A stretch of 64,000 nt of DNA from Buxus sempervirens (Eukaryota > Streptophyta > Magnoliopsida > Buxales > Buxaceae). Where the stretch lies: NCBI GenBank assembly GCA_947561395.2, contig OX387191.1, positions 694,501 to 758,500 of the forward strand, read 5' to 3'. This document shows positions 46,657 through 57,130 of the stretch, piece by piece. How positions within the stretch are numbered: the stretch's first letter is position 1; the number at the start of each line of letters is the position of its first letter. Under the pieces are notes generated by a model. The model did not search any database and had not been told where the DNA came from. It saw only the letters and a program-made list of their open reading frames with translations. Made by a program: the position numbers and the translations under genes.

Positions 46657-48155
46657 TTTTTTTTTTTTTTTTTTTTTTTTTGATATTCATTTCATAAATC
46701 TAAAAGAAATACAAACGGTTATAAATTTACATAGAAAAAACTAGTGGACAAGTCTAGCAAAGGTTCTGCCCAGCAGGTCCTCCCTTACACATTGATTGAT
46801 CTCAGTAGGAAAATTTGAATACCAGCAGCAAGAGAATTGATCCACAGCAAAGTTGGCTAACCTGTCAGCCACGCAATTTGCTTCTCTAAAGGCATGGACA
46901 ATCTTGACATTAACTAGCAATCCACATAAGTGTTTAGCTTCATCAATCAGGTGAGTGATCTTCCAAGGGGCTGGAGAGCTTGATAGCATACAGTCAACCA
47001 AAACTTTGGAGTCACTTTCGAAAATGACATTGGAGCTGTTAAGAGCAAGAGCAAGCTTGACACCCTCCACCAATGCCCGCGCCTCTGCAAAAATTGCATT
47101 CTCAACCCCAATATTTAGTGCCACAGCACCAATAAGTCTTGCATCAGCATCACGAAGTGTAGCACCAATCCCTGCCACACCCGGGCACCCTCGAGCGACT
47201 CCATCAATGTTAACTTTACGCCAAACTCCTCTCGGTCTCTCCCATCTGATAAGGATTTCTTTAGTGATCTGTTGACTGTGCTCCTTTTCCTTCTTCATTA
47301 TTTCTTCGGAATCAATCTGCAAAGCCACAAATTTAGACATACATGAGTTCAAATCTGGTTTGCAATTTTCAAAGATGGCTTTGTTTCTAACATTCCAGAC
47401 AATCCAAGCGATGTTGGTCCAATCAGCCAACATCTTTTGTGTTCTTCTATGGTCCTCCCCTCCCATAGCCCATAGGTGATCAAACACCCATTCTTTGAGG
47501 GAAGTTACTTGAGTGCCTAGGAGGGAAAGCCGGCCCCCCAAACACCCGAACCACAAGGCCCTGATGAAGCTACACCTGAGAAAAAGATGAAGATTAGAAT
47601 CTTGACATTGATTACAGAGAATGCACATTTCAAAAGGGGCTCCAATCCTGCTATGGAGCAGGTCGTTAGTTAAATTTCCCCCTTGGAGAATTTTCCACAG
47701 AAAAAACCTAAGTTTCTGAGGGCACGGGATTTTCCAAAGACCCAGCCAATACCTCTCTTCATTTATGTTTTCCTCAACATTTGATAAGAGATCATATGCA
47801 GATGCAACCGAGTACATACCTGATGAAGTTCCCCTCCAGATCATTTTATCATAAGTAGCATACCTGTTTATGGGGATAATACACATCTGGTCAGCCACCA
47901 AGGGAGGCCAAATGCTTTTGATGACCTCAGATTTCCACTCTTTAGCATCTTGGTCGATCAGGTCAGCAACCATTGAATACCCAGCTTCATTCCCATCGCT
48001 ATCTCCCATGAGCTCCAGCTGGGCTTTCCAAGCTTTGTCGTTGCTATCAATATCATTACCTGTAGCCACACACCATCTTCTACCCGTGTCGATCACTTCC
48101 CTTAAACTGCAAATCTGCTTCCACACCCAAGAGTCAACCAATTTAGACCGCAGCT
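46657..48155 (-). mobile_element. 5'-truncated L1-type LINE with long ORF2 tail
   Basis: The 25-T run (46657-46681) is the poly(A) tail of a minus-strand LINE. Its ORF2 C-terminal part (46741-48141, 466 codons) is uninterrupted. The zf-RVT region has KIPCPQKLRFFLWKI and a CILCNQCQDSNLHLFLRC zinc-binding pattern. The RNase H domain (RVT_3) follows with KVNIDGVARGCPGVAGIGAT, FAEARALVEGVKLAL, VIFESDSKVLVDCM and REANCVADRLANFA, ending shortly before the tail. Reverse transcriptase and endonuclease domains are missing. No matching TSD could be found, so the 5' edge is approximate. The intact frame suggests a fairly young insertion. Confidence 0.88.
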
Positions 48156-48217
48156 GACAATTAATTAGAATTAATTATGAAGGTACGAATGATGTAGGAT
48201 GAAGTAAAAATAAATTG

Positions 48218-49128
48218 TTTTTTCCAGTGCTGTGTGGCTAGCGGTGATAGGTGGAAAAATGCAGCAACTTGGACGTCAAGGCTCATTCCGACACTGGTTC
48301 TTGAGTTTGTCCAAAACTGTTTTAGAAAATTTTAAATCTGAATATCTCACAACCATAATAAAGATTCGCATCTTTGGCTGGGTGATTTGGTTGCATGGAA
48401 ATAGAGTTTTGTTTGAACAAATAACACCTAATATTTTTCAGGTGATTCAACACTTTTATCGGTTAAGTCATGAAGTTATTGCCTTGTTGTTAATGGAGGA
48501 CAAAAATCTCATGTAAAGGAATCCAGTATCTGTCCAATGGGAGCGTCCACCACCAGACTTTGTCAAATTAAATTTTGACGGGGCTTTTCGGCGATCCACT
48601 GGAGCATCGGGTATAGGAGTGGTAGCAAGTGATGGACAAGGAAGGTTTGTAGCAGCTGTGGCATCTAAAGTATCTGCAATTTCTTCGATTCAGGCTGAAG
48701 CGTTAGCGGTTCTGGAAGCACTTCGCTTGGCCAATGCTTGTGGTATGAAATACATTATAATAGAAGGGGACTCTTTGTTCCTTGTTCAAATTCTCACCAG
48801 GATTCAGAATGGTAGTATGGATCTCACAGAAACCCCATCGAGTGTCATTCCAATCATTTCTGAGGTATGTTGTTTATGGTGCTCATTCCAATAGATCTCA
48901 ATTCAGCATATTTATAGAGAATTAAGGGAACATCGCTGCAGATCGACTGGCGAATTTTTGTATTGATAGGTATTCTTGCTGTTGGATAAGGAAACCCCCT
49001 GCTTGTTTGAGTTCAATATTGTTTGATGAGGCTCATGGCGTGGTTTATACTAGAGATGTTTCATAGCCTTGTATTGTGTTCTTGTTTGTTAATAAAGGTA
49101 CTTCTTATTACCAAAAAAAAAATAAAAA
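48218..49128 (+). mobile_element. 5'-truncated L1-type LINE, RNase H tail
   Basis: TSD TAAAAATAAATTG at 48205-48217 and 49129-49141 (A-rich, but a perfect 13 bp). The body encodes IFGWVIWLHGNRVLFEQITP and an RNase H domain with VKLNFDGAFRRSTGASGIGV, IQAEALAVLEALRLANAC and IIEGDSLFLVQIL, broken by stops. The 3' end is ATAAAGGTACTTCTTATTACC plus A tail. Its last 235 bp are repeated at 52519. Confidence 0.85.
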
Positions 49129-49188
49129 TAAAAATAAATTGGTAATTGATTAAGCTTGGAAGAATATGTACGAATGAGGCTTTCTAAC

Positions 49189-49886
49189 TAGGGGTGGCAA
49201 TCGGTCAAATACGGATCGGATATATGTGTATTGGTATTTGAATCCGAATTTTATCGGATCTTAGATTTCAAATCCGTATTCGAACCACGGATCTAAATCC
49301 TATATTCGAATTCACCAATTTCGGTTTTAGATCGAATTCGGATATATATCCCACTGATTGCCAGCCCTACTCAAAGAGGGATTTAAATGAGAAATGGGTT
49401 TGAACTTCAAATTTGAATCACCACGCAATAATGGATATTGAGCGACTGACAAAAAAAATCGTATCCCGGAATTTAAAACGACCGGCCTGTTTTAGACAAT
49501 GGAATTTCAGAGCAAAATAGGAGGTTTTGGAATTGGTTCTTTAAGTGGGTTTGCAGATACCAGTCGTCGGAGGGTGGCAACGACAAAGAGGAGAGAAAGT
49601 TTAGATTTAGGGCAAATCGTTCACTAAAGGTTTTGGTTTTAGTTATGATGGTTCAACTGTAGTTTATAAATGGTCTATAGTTTAACCAATGTCTGTTCTG
49701 GGTTTATGTATAGGATATATGTGATTTCGGTCGGATCCTATTCGAATCGGATATATATATATATATATTCGTATTTGAATCCGATAGATTTCATATCCGT
49801 ATTCGAACCACGGATCTTAGATTTCAGATCGGATTCGCCAATTTCGGATCGAATTCGGATATATATCCAACCCATTGCCAGCTCTA
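49189..49886. mobile_element. hAT-type non-autonomous element, 698 bp, TSD TTTCTAAC
   Basis: Starts TAGGGGTGGCAATCGG and ends CCATTGCCAGCTCTA, with perfect TTTCTAAC on both sides (49181-49188 and 49887-49894). Subterminal repeats ATCGGATC and ATCCGTATTCGAACCACGG link it to the 5-kb element at 31313. A second internal terminus-like sequence (GATTGCCAGCCCTA, about 49359-49372) suggests a composite or internally duplicated element. Confidence 0.88.
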
Positions 49887-50175
49887 TTTCTAACATGACT
49901 AAATGGCCCTCCAATCTCTTTTTCTCTAAAACCAATTACCTATTTATTTTTATTTCATCCTACAAATAAGCAATTAAAAACCTTATCTTGGTCACTTAAA
50001 CCAATTCAAGCTCTAGAAATTATTTTGAGAACATGTTTTAGTATAAAAAGTAACTAAAGAAAAAAAAAGGAAAACTCGTTTGAAGAAGTTCTTAGTTCTT
50101 CAAGTAGAAATGTACACGTACGATCGACTTCCCGATTTTGACAAAAGAGATATATTTTAGGCTAGAAAAGCAGTT

Positions 50176-50326
50176 CACATCCTGTAGGACTTTTATCGGC
50201 AACCTTATTTGCAGCTTTTCATAAGATTGTTTAAAAATTTACAGTTATGCCATTCATAATACACCTAGCATGATCCCAATGCAGGCTTTACATAAAATTG
50301 TAGATAAAGGTACTAAAGGATCTCAA
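50176..50326. mobile_element. Diverged copy of a MULE-like MITE (family of 56648-56805)
   Basis: Shares ACATCCTGTA, CAACCTTATTTGCAGCTTTT and TGTAGATAAAGGTA with the better copy at 56648. The foldback is still recognisable but the ends are degraded. Duplicated at 53831-53981. Confidence 0.6.
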
Positions 50327-50684
50327 TTGCTATAAAAGGGCATTTTATGATAGTCTTTCTTGATATATCTCTTGATATGACTTTTTTTTTTTTTTTTTAA
50401 GGATGTTGTCATTGATGTCATACAATAATCCATTTTATGAAATTTTCTTGCCGACAGACGCGTTCGGACCTGTTTCTTCTTCCCATCGGAAAATTTTGGC
50501 CTACCAACTTTCATTCATTTATTTGTTACTTTTTTGGCGGGAGACCCTTGAAAGTGACTCGCCCCCACAATAATACAAAAAAGTCAAACTCCAATAGAAA
50601 GAAGAAAAGAATTTCAGAATCGGAGAGTGAGCAAGAGCAAATTGCGTGTCACATTTCAGGATAATCATCTTACAGCAGCAGAAG

Positions 50685-50713
50685 AAGAAGAAGAAGAAGA
50701 AGAAGAGAGAGAG
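50685..50713. repeat. (GAA)n microsatellite
   Basis: Expanded AAG/GAA run present in unit 1 but reduced in unit 2 (54325-54340). Confidence 0.9.
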
Positions 50714-50844
50714 GTTGGGCAGACTGCACAGTGCAGGCTGATCTTTATTTTCATTCTGGTATGTTTTGAGCATGAGGTGCAAGGAGGTTGGGAGTATTGT
50801 CAGAAAATGATGAAAGAAAATTGAAGCTGGTCTTGCTTCTCTGC

Positions 50845-51893
50845 TTACAGGTTAATACCAATGAGCACACAAACTACAAATATCAAAACAACGACAGCGC
50901 CCACAAGATCGTTCATGTCAAGGTTCTCTTGTACCGTTGCCTCAGCCACAAGCTGCTGCGCCGAATCAGTCTGCAGCTGATACAGAACAACCATATATAA
51001 TGATTTGAAGTAATCAAGACAAAACACAACTGTGACTCTCCCGCGCACAATGAGACTAGTTAGAACATACCATCAAGGTATTGATCGATGTGGATTCCAT
51101 TTGATTGACTTTGATGTTCAGATTGTTCATCCGCTTCTCCAATTTAGAATTCTTTTTCTGGATGGTTTCAATGGCGTTTCCTTGTTTTTTCATGAACTAG
51201 AGTACGAAAGGAGGAATTGAAATTGGATCAGTTTGCTATAAAGATGTTAAGTTACATATAACAAAGCTATAGCTGCCCTTGAGACTGAAAGCTCACCGGA
51301 TCCATTGGTGAGACAAGTTCTAGTTTCACAACCTTCTTTCTCAGCTCACCACCTTCTTTCTCCAGATTGAAACTTTGGTTTTGAAGTTTATCAACTTTCT
51401 TTCTTAATCCTTTCATGGCCTAGAAATTAAGGAGGGATGTGTGTATAGCATATGGGTGTGAGAGATTCTTCCTATTAGCACAAATTAAAGGAGAAAATGA
51501 ACAGATTGATCTTACCGATTCATCGGAAGACTTTTTGGATTCTAGGTTTGCTAGCTTCTTCCTTAATTCCTTGATGTCATTCTCTAGCCTTGCATTCTTT
51601 TTGCAGAGAGCTTCAAATCCAGGTTTGATTAGGTCCATGCACTAGAAAAAACAAAGAAATAATTGATATTATGAGTGAATTTTAGTATTCATACAGAACG
51701 TATAAAATGGATGAGACTTCGGAAATTAACAAAGAGTTACATGGACAAGGGTGAGTACATGATGGACGTCGTCGTCCTTGTCAAGCAGAGCTTGTCTTTC
51801 CGGACTGAGAGAAGAAGCGGACAGGCGATCATAATCGAACGAAAACGGTAACGACGGCTGTACCTTGCGCCTTGTGGATCGAACGTTTCCCAT
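50845..51893 (-). CDS. Coiled-coil protein with C-terminal membrane anchor, family unknown
   Basis: Five exons on the minus strand, all phase 0 with GT-AG sites: 51741-51893, 51516-51641, 51297-51419, 51071-51196 and 50845-50976, giving 219 residues. Exon 1 starts MGNVRSTRRKVQPSLPFSF. The next three exons (42, 41 and 42 codons) are Lys/Glu/Leu-rich heptad-like segments beginning CMDLIKPG, AMKGLRKK and FMKKQGNA, and look like duplicates of one coiled-coil module. The last exon ends DLVGAVVVLIFVVCVLIGINL, a single hydrophobic helix with almost no tail, the shape of a tail-anchored membrane protein with the coiled coil in the cytosol. The last exon could start six bases later (at 50970). I do not recognise the family. 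A broken copy lies at 54477-55165. Confidence 0.8.
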
Positions 51894-52518
51894 GATTCCG
51901 CTTTCTTTGAAACCTATTCAGATGGGGAGGGAGATATTCTATCAAAGAACTCCCATGTATGGGAACAATGAAGCGTGTCGAAGAGGAAATTAAGAAAGTC
52001 CAACAGTGAAGTTCCTTGAAACTCCAAGGCTTTTTCTGTGACATGGTTGGGTGGGCGACTAATTATTAAAAAATAAGTGGGCGAGAAAGCAGGTTGTGAC
52101 TTGTGAGCGAAAGAAGAAAAAAAAAGGGAAATGCTAGTCACCTTTTTTTTTTAAAGCTAATCACAATCTAACAGAGTGGAGTTTCGTTAATCCTGTTCTG
52201 TTACAGGATTTAGAAGTTTATAAAAAAATTGGATTTCGGGTTGTAATAACCAATAGATAATCTGAACTACTGGGATGAACATTGCCCTTGGGATTATGAT
52301 ATATTGAAGTAAAGTAACTAATTAAGACTCTTAGGAAGGAAATGGCCACGGGCGAGGAAGCATATGGTTTTGGATTATAATATAATGAATTTTGTTTTCG
52401 TTATAGCATTTTTAAAATAGGTGGACTTAGGTAACCTTATTTTTCCATTCCCTTTTAGTTATATGTTCATGGAATGAATTGAGCCCAGGCCAGCAAAACA
52501 ATAAGGGTGTCCGCATGA
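51894..52518 (-). promoter_or_regulatory. 5' flank of the coiled-coil gene
   Basis: The distal part (52183-52518) is duplicated at 55756-56100. The proximal 290 bp has no counterpart in unit 2, where it was replaced. No core promoter element could be assigned confidently. Confidence 0.45.
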
Positions 52519-52755
52519 TCTCAATTCAGCATATTTATAGAGAATTAAGGGAACATCGCTGCAGATCGACTAGCGAATTTTTGTATTGATAGGTATTCTT
52601 GCTGTTGGATAAGGAAATCCCCTGCTTGTTTGAGTTCAATATTGTTTGATGAGACTCGTGACGTGGTTTATACTAGGGATGTTTCATAGCCTTGTATTGT
52701 GTTCTTGTTTGTTAATAAAGGTACTTCTTATTACCAAAAAAAAATAAAAATAAAA
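52519..52755 (+). mobile_element. Duplicated LINE 3' end
   Basis: Near-identical to 48894-49128, including CTTCTTATTACC and the A-rich tail. Produced by the tandem duplication, not by transposition. Confidence 0.9.
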
Positions 52756-52810
52756 ATAAATTGGTAATTGATTAAGCTTGGACAAATAGGTACGAATGAT
52801 GCTTTCTAAC

Positions 52811-53540
52811 TAAGGCTGGCAATCAGTCGAATACGGATCAAATATATGTATATTCGTATTTGAATCCGAATTTTATCAGATCTTAGATTTCAAATCCATA
52901 TTCGAACCACGGATCTAAATCATATATTCGAATTCACCAATTTCGGTTTTGGATCGGATTCAGATCGAATTCGGATATATATCCCGCTCATTGCCAGCCC
53001 TACTCAAAGAGGGATTTAAATGAGAAATGGGTTTGAACTTCAAATTTGAAGCACCACGCAACAGTGGATATTGAGCGATTGACAAAAAAATTCATACCTC
53101 GGAACTTAGAACGACCGACCTGTTTTGGACAATGAAATTTCAAAGCAAAATAGGGGGTTTTGGAATTGGTTCTTTAAGTAGGTTTGTAGGTACCAGTCGT
53201 CAGAGGGTGGCAATGACAAAGAGGAGAGAAAGTCTTAGATTTAGGGCAAATCGTTCACTAAAGGTTTTTGGTTTTAGTTATGATGGTTCAACCGTAGTTT
53301 ATAAATGGTCTACAGTTTAACCAATGTCTGCTCTAAGTTTATTTATAGGATAAATATGATTTTGGTCGGATCCTATTCGGATCGGATACATGTATATTCG
53401 TATTTGAATCCAAATTTTTTCGGATCTTAGATTTCAGATCCGTATTCGAACCACGGATCTTAGATTTCGGATCGGATTCACCGATTTCGGATCAGATTCG
53501 AATCAAATTCGGATATATATCCGACCCATTGCTAGCCCTA
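52811..53540. mobile_element. hAT-type element, duplicated copy
   Basis: Copy of 49189-49886 carried by the tandem duplication. The flanks TTTCTAAC (52803-52810) and TTTTTAAC (53541-53548) show one later change. Ends are TAAGGCTGGCAATC and TTGCTAGCCCTA. Confidence 0.88.
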
Positions 53541-53830
53541 TTTTTAACATGACTAAATGGCCCTCCAATCTCTTTTTCTCTAAAACCAATTACCTATTTA
53601 TTTTTATTTCATCCTACAAATAAGCAATTAAAAACCTTATCTTGGTCACTTAAACCAATTCAAGCTCTAGAAATTATTTTGAGAACATGTTTTAGTATAA
53701 AAAGTAACTAAAGAAAAGAAGAAGGAAAATTCGTCTGAAGAAGTTCTTAGTTCTTCAAGTAGAAATGTACACGTACGATCGACTTCCCGATTTTAACAAA
53801 AGAGATATATTTCAGGCTAGAAAAGCAGTT

Positions 53831-53981
53831 CACATCCTGTAGGACTTTTATCTGCAACCTTATTTGCAGCTTTTCATAGGATTGTTTAAAAATTTACAAT
53901 TATACCATTCATAGTACACATAGCATGATCCCAATACAGGCTTAACATAAGATTGTAGATAAAGATACTCAAGGATCTCAA
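53831..53981. mobile_element. Diverged MULE-like MITE, duplicated copy
   Basis: Copy of 50176-50326 carried by the tandem duplication. Confidence 0.6.
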
Positions 53982-54476
53982 TTGCTATAAAAGGGCATTT
54001 TATGATAGTCTTTCCTGATATATCTCTTGATATGACTTTTTTTTTTTTTAAAGGATGTTGTCATTGATGTCATACAATAATCCATTTTATGAAATTTTCT
54101 TGCTGACAGACGCGTTCGGACCTGTTTCTTCTTCGCATCGGAAAAACTTGGCCTTCCAACTTTCATTCATTTATTTGTTACTTTTTTGGCAGGAGACACT
54201 TGAAAGTGACTCGCCCCCACAATAATACAAAAAAGTCAAACTCCAATAGAAAGAAGAAAAGAATTTCAGAATCGGAGAGTGAGCAAGAGCAAATTGCGTG
54301 TCACATTTCAGGATAATCATCTTAAAGAAGAGAGAGAGGTTGGGCAGACTGCACAGTGCACTAGTGCAGGCTGATCTTTATTTACATTCTGGTATGTTTT
54401 GAGCATGAGGTGCAAGGAGGTTGGAATATTGTCAGAAGATGATGAAAGAAAATTGAAGCTGGTCTTGCTTTTCTGC

Positions 54477-55165
54477 TTACAGGTTAATACCAATGAGCAC
54501 ACAAACTACAAATATCAAAACAACGACAGCGCCCACAAGATCGTTCATGTCAAGGTTCTCTTGTACCGTTGCCTCAGCCACAAGCTGCTGCGCCGAATCA
54601 GTCTGCAGCTGATACAGAACAACCATATATAATGATTTGAAGTAATCAAGACAAAACACAACTGTGACTCTCCCGCGCACAATGAGACTAGTTAGAACAT
54701 ACCATCAAGGTATTGATCGATGTGGATTCCATTTGATTGACTTTGATGTTCAGATTGTTCATCCGCTTCTCCAATTTAGAATTCTTTTTCTGGATGGTTT
54801 CAATGGCGTTTCCTTGTTTTCTCATGAACTAGAGTACGAAAGGAGAAATTGAAATTGGATCAGTTTGCTATAAAGATGTTAAGTTACATATAACAAAGCT
54901 ATAGCTGCCCTTGAGACTGAAAGCTCACCGGATCCATTGGTGAGACAAGTTCTAGTTTCACAACCTTCTTTCTCAGCTCACCACCTTCTTTCTCCAGAAT
55001 GAAAATTTGGTTTTGAAGTTTATCAACTTTCTTTCTTAATCCTTTCATGGCCTAGAAATTAAGGAGGGATGTGTGTATAGCATATGGGTATGAGAGATTC
55101 TTCCATTAGCACAAATTAAAGGAGAAAATTAACAGATTGATCTTACCGATTCATCGGAAGACTTT
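54477..55165 (-). pseudogene. 5'-truncated copy of the coiled-coil membrane-anchor gene
   Basis: Exons 5 (54477-54608), 4 (54703-54828) and 3 (54929-55051) are preserved, with the same junctions as the intact gene. The last 67-codon open stretch encodes the identical peptide. Exon 2 survives only as a stub (55147 to about 55165), which is joined to a second copy of the exon 3 start and its flank (TTAATCCTTTCATGGCCTAG, about 55166-55185). Exon 1 is gone. Directly upstream is sequence similar to the 5' region of the gene at 58475-59550. Confidence 0.88.
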
Positions 55166-55208
55166 CTTAATCCTTTCATGGCCTAGAAATTAAGGAGGGA
55201 TGTGTGTA

Positions 55209-55755
55209 AACCTGATGACGGCTTACAACAACAGAGCTGAGTCGTCGATATATTTTTGCATTGGAAGAAGACCACTCTATCTTCCGTTTCTTCATTTCTT
55301 TCTTCCCATGAACTGTTTGTTTCATTAGACAAAATTTGACGCATTTGACCGTTTATTGGCGCTCTTATATTCCCCCTCTTTTACAATTTTGAATTGAAGC
55401 TAAGATTGATGCATATGTGGAGAAAAAACTCTTCCATTTCTCGAATCTCGATGAGAAGTCTCCACTGGTATTGGTTGCATATTTGGACCTCCAAGAATGA
55501 TTCATGGTTTCGGGATAACAAACTGATCATCAAAAAGAATTAATTGACTCAGACTTATTATCTTCCAGTCTCTTCACTTTCCTTGATCAGAGGGATCCGG
55601 CTCCATCACAAATGAAGACCAGTCGCTCTCGCCTCACCGTGGAAGGGGCCGATCTGTTTCCGAGCTTGCTCTTTAATTATGTTAACGAGCCTCAGAGGGG
55701 TGTTTTTTCCTAGCTTGGGCGCCTTGGGGGCAGGCTCGACTACATTAAAGCTCCC
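55209..55755 (-). promoter_or_regulatory. Copy of the BMT5-like gene's upstream region
   Basis: Aligns by eye with 59560-60180, from CGATATAT through GAAGACCRCTCTATCTTC, AACTGTTTG, CTCTTCCATTTCTCGA, ACTTTCCTTGA and GTTAACGAGCCT. The homology stops close to the start codon position of that gene. In the same minus orientation it abuts the truncated coiled-coil gene, so it could drive a chimeric transcript. Confidence 0.75.
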
Positions 55756-56100
55756 GCCCTGTTCTGTTACAGGAGTTAGAAGTTTATAATAAAATCGGAT
55801 TTCGGGTTGTAATAATCAACAGATGAACTGAACTACTGGGATGAACATTGAGGCCACCGCGCCCTTGCATTGATTGGGATTATGATATATTGAAAATTTG
55901 AAATAACTAAAGAATCTTACGAAGGAATGGACACGAGGATGGTTTTGGATTATAATATAATGAATTTTGTTTTCTTTAGCTTTTGTAATCTAGGGATACT
56001 TAGGTAACCTTACTTTTCCCTTCCCTTGTTTTTGCCCTTTTATGTTCAAGGAATGAATTTGAGCCCAGGCCAGCAACACCATAAGGGTGCTGGTAGGTTT

Positions 56101-56272
56101 ATATATGTTTAGTAGGGATCTCTTGGATGTACTTGAAATTAAGGGTTTCGTTGTCATCTGGAAAATTTCTTTCTTATGGGCATGCATCGATCATATATAA
56201 TTGAAAGGCTAATAACAGGTCAAATGAACTGGAGAGAGACCTAATAACAAAGGCGCACTAATTTACCCGTTC
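56101..56272. other. Short intergenic stretch, nothing recognised
   Basis: No gene or repeat identified. Confidence 0.5.
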
Positions 56273-56289
56273 GTTAAAATACAATGCAA

Positions 56290-56315
56290 TTGGTTATCAA
56301 AAAAAAAAAAAAAAA
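56290..56315 (+). mobile_element. 26-bp micro LINE-type insertion (TTGGTTATC + A17), TSD 17 bp
   Basis: GTTAAAATACAATGCAA occurs at 56273-56289 and 56316-56332. Between them is only TTGGTTATC and 17 A. Confidence 0.9.
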
Positions 56316-56340
56316 GTTAAAATACAATGCAAGCCCACAT

Positions 56341-56600
56341 CGAATCAATTTCTTCTTAGACGGTTTTCCTCAAACCCTCTTTCGGACGTGCGCTAATCGT
56401 CCGACACGAGTCCAAGATGGAAAAGTTTAAGTCTTCAACGTCAGCAGTGTTAACACGCAGCCTTCTTTTTAAAAAAATTATTTTTTTTTGAAACCTTTTC
56501 CCTTTCTTTCTATATGACAGAAAAATACTTTTAACCAAACCCCATTTCTCTTCATCGTCCACCTTTCTCCGTTTCTTCTCCATGTCTTCTGCTTTCAAAC
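56341..56600 (-). other. Gene-fragment arm 1 of an inverted pair
   Basis: The minus-strand open frame (56356-56598) ends DLNFSILDSCRTISARPKEG then LRKTV and a stop. It is closely similar in sequence and peptide to the plus-strand arm at 57707-57928. Family unknown; the N-terminal Lys-rich part is not shared. Confidence 0.5.
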
Positions 56601-56647
56601 TATGGTATTGATAGAAATCAGAAAAAAGGAGTTCCCTGCTCTTCTTC

Positions 56648-56805
56648 CAGATGAGATCCTGTACAACCTTTATCTATAACCTTATATGCAGCTTTTCACA
56701 GGATCATGCCATGTGTATTGTGAATGGCATATCTATAAAATTTTAAACAATTCTGTGAAAAGCTGCATATAAGGTTGTAGATAAAGGTTGTATAAGATCT
56801 CATCC
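56648..56805. mobile_element. MULE-like foldback MITE, 158 bp, TSD GCTCTTCTTC
   Basis: Arms of about 50 bp: GATGAGATCCTGTACAACC with TCTATAACCTTATATGCAGC pairs with the complementary right arm. The flanks GCTCTTCTTC (56638-56647 and 56806-56815) form a 9-10 bp TSD, fitting Mutator-like elements. Confidence 0.82.
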
Positions 56806-56910
56806 GCTCTTCTTCACAGCTTCCCTTCTCTGCAGTAAAGGCGCGTTTAGCTTTTTGACCTAGCAACTAACTCCGCAGCAAGTTCTTCATCATTGGTGCT
56901 GATGCAGGAG

Positions 56911-57130
56911 CAGTGGCGGAATCAGGAGTACAAATTGGAGGGGGCAAAAAAATTTTTCAATTAACACTTATACATGAAATATAAAAATTCCAAGGAATTA
57001 GAGGGGCAAACCAGAAATTTTAGGGGGGGCAAAATGTAAATTTCAATTAAAAAATATAGAAAAATATGTATATTTAATTAAAAAATAAAAATTTAGGGGG
57101 GGCAATTGCTAAAGGCTGGTTCCGCCATTG
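56911..57130. mobile_element. hAT-type MITE, 220 bp, TSD TGCAGGAG
   Basis: Same family as 6232-6452: starts CAGTGGCGGAATCAGGA, ends GGCTGGTTCCGCCATTG. TGCAGGAG flanks both sides (56903-56910 and 57131-57138). Confidence 0.9.

Larger units (their letters stand above)
48894..52518. repeat. Tandem duplication, unit 1 (LINE end, hAT element, coiled-coil gene, 5' flank)
   Basis: Matches 52519-56100 at an offset of 3622-3632 bases through exon 3 of the coiled-coil gene. The far 5' flank (52183-52518) then matches 55756-56100. Confidence 0.9.
52519..56100. repeat. Tandem duplication, unit 2, with replaced 5' gene segment
   Basis: Copy of 48894-52518. The part corresponding to 51541-52182 (exons 1-2 and proximal promoter) is missing; 55209-55745 instead resembles 59560-60180. 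Confidence 0.88.
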
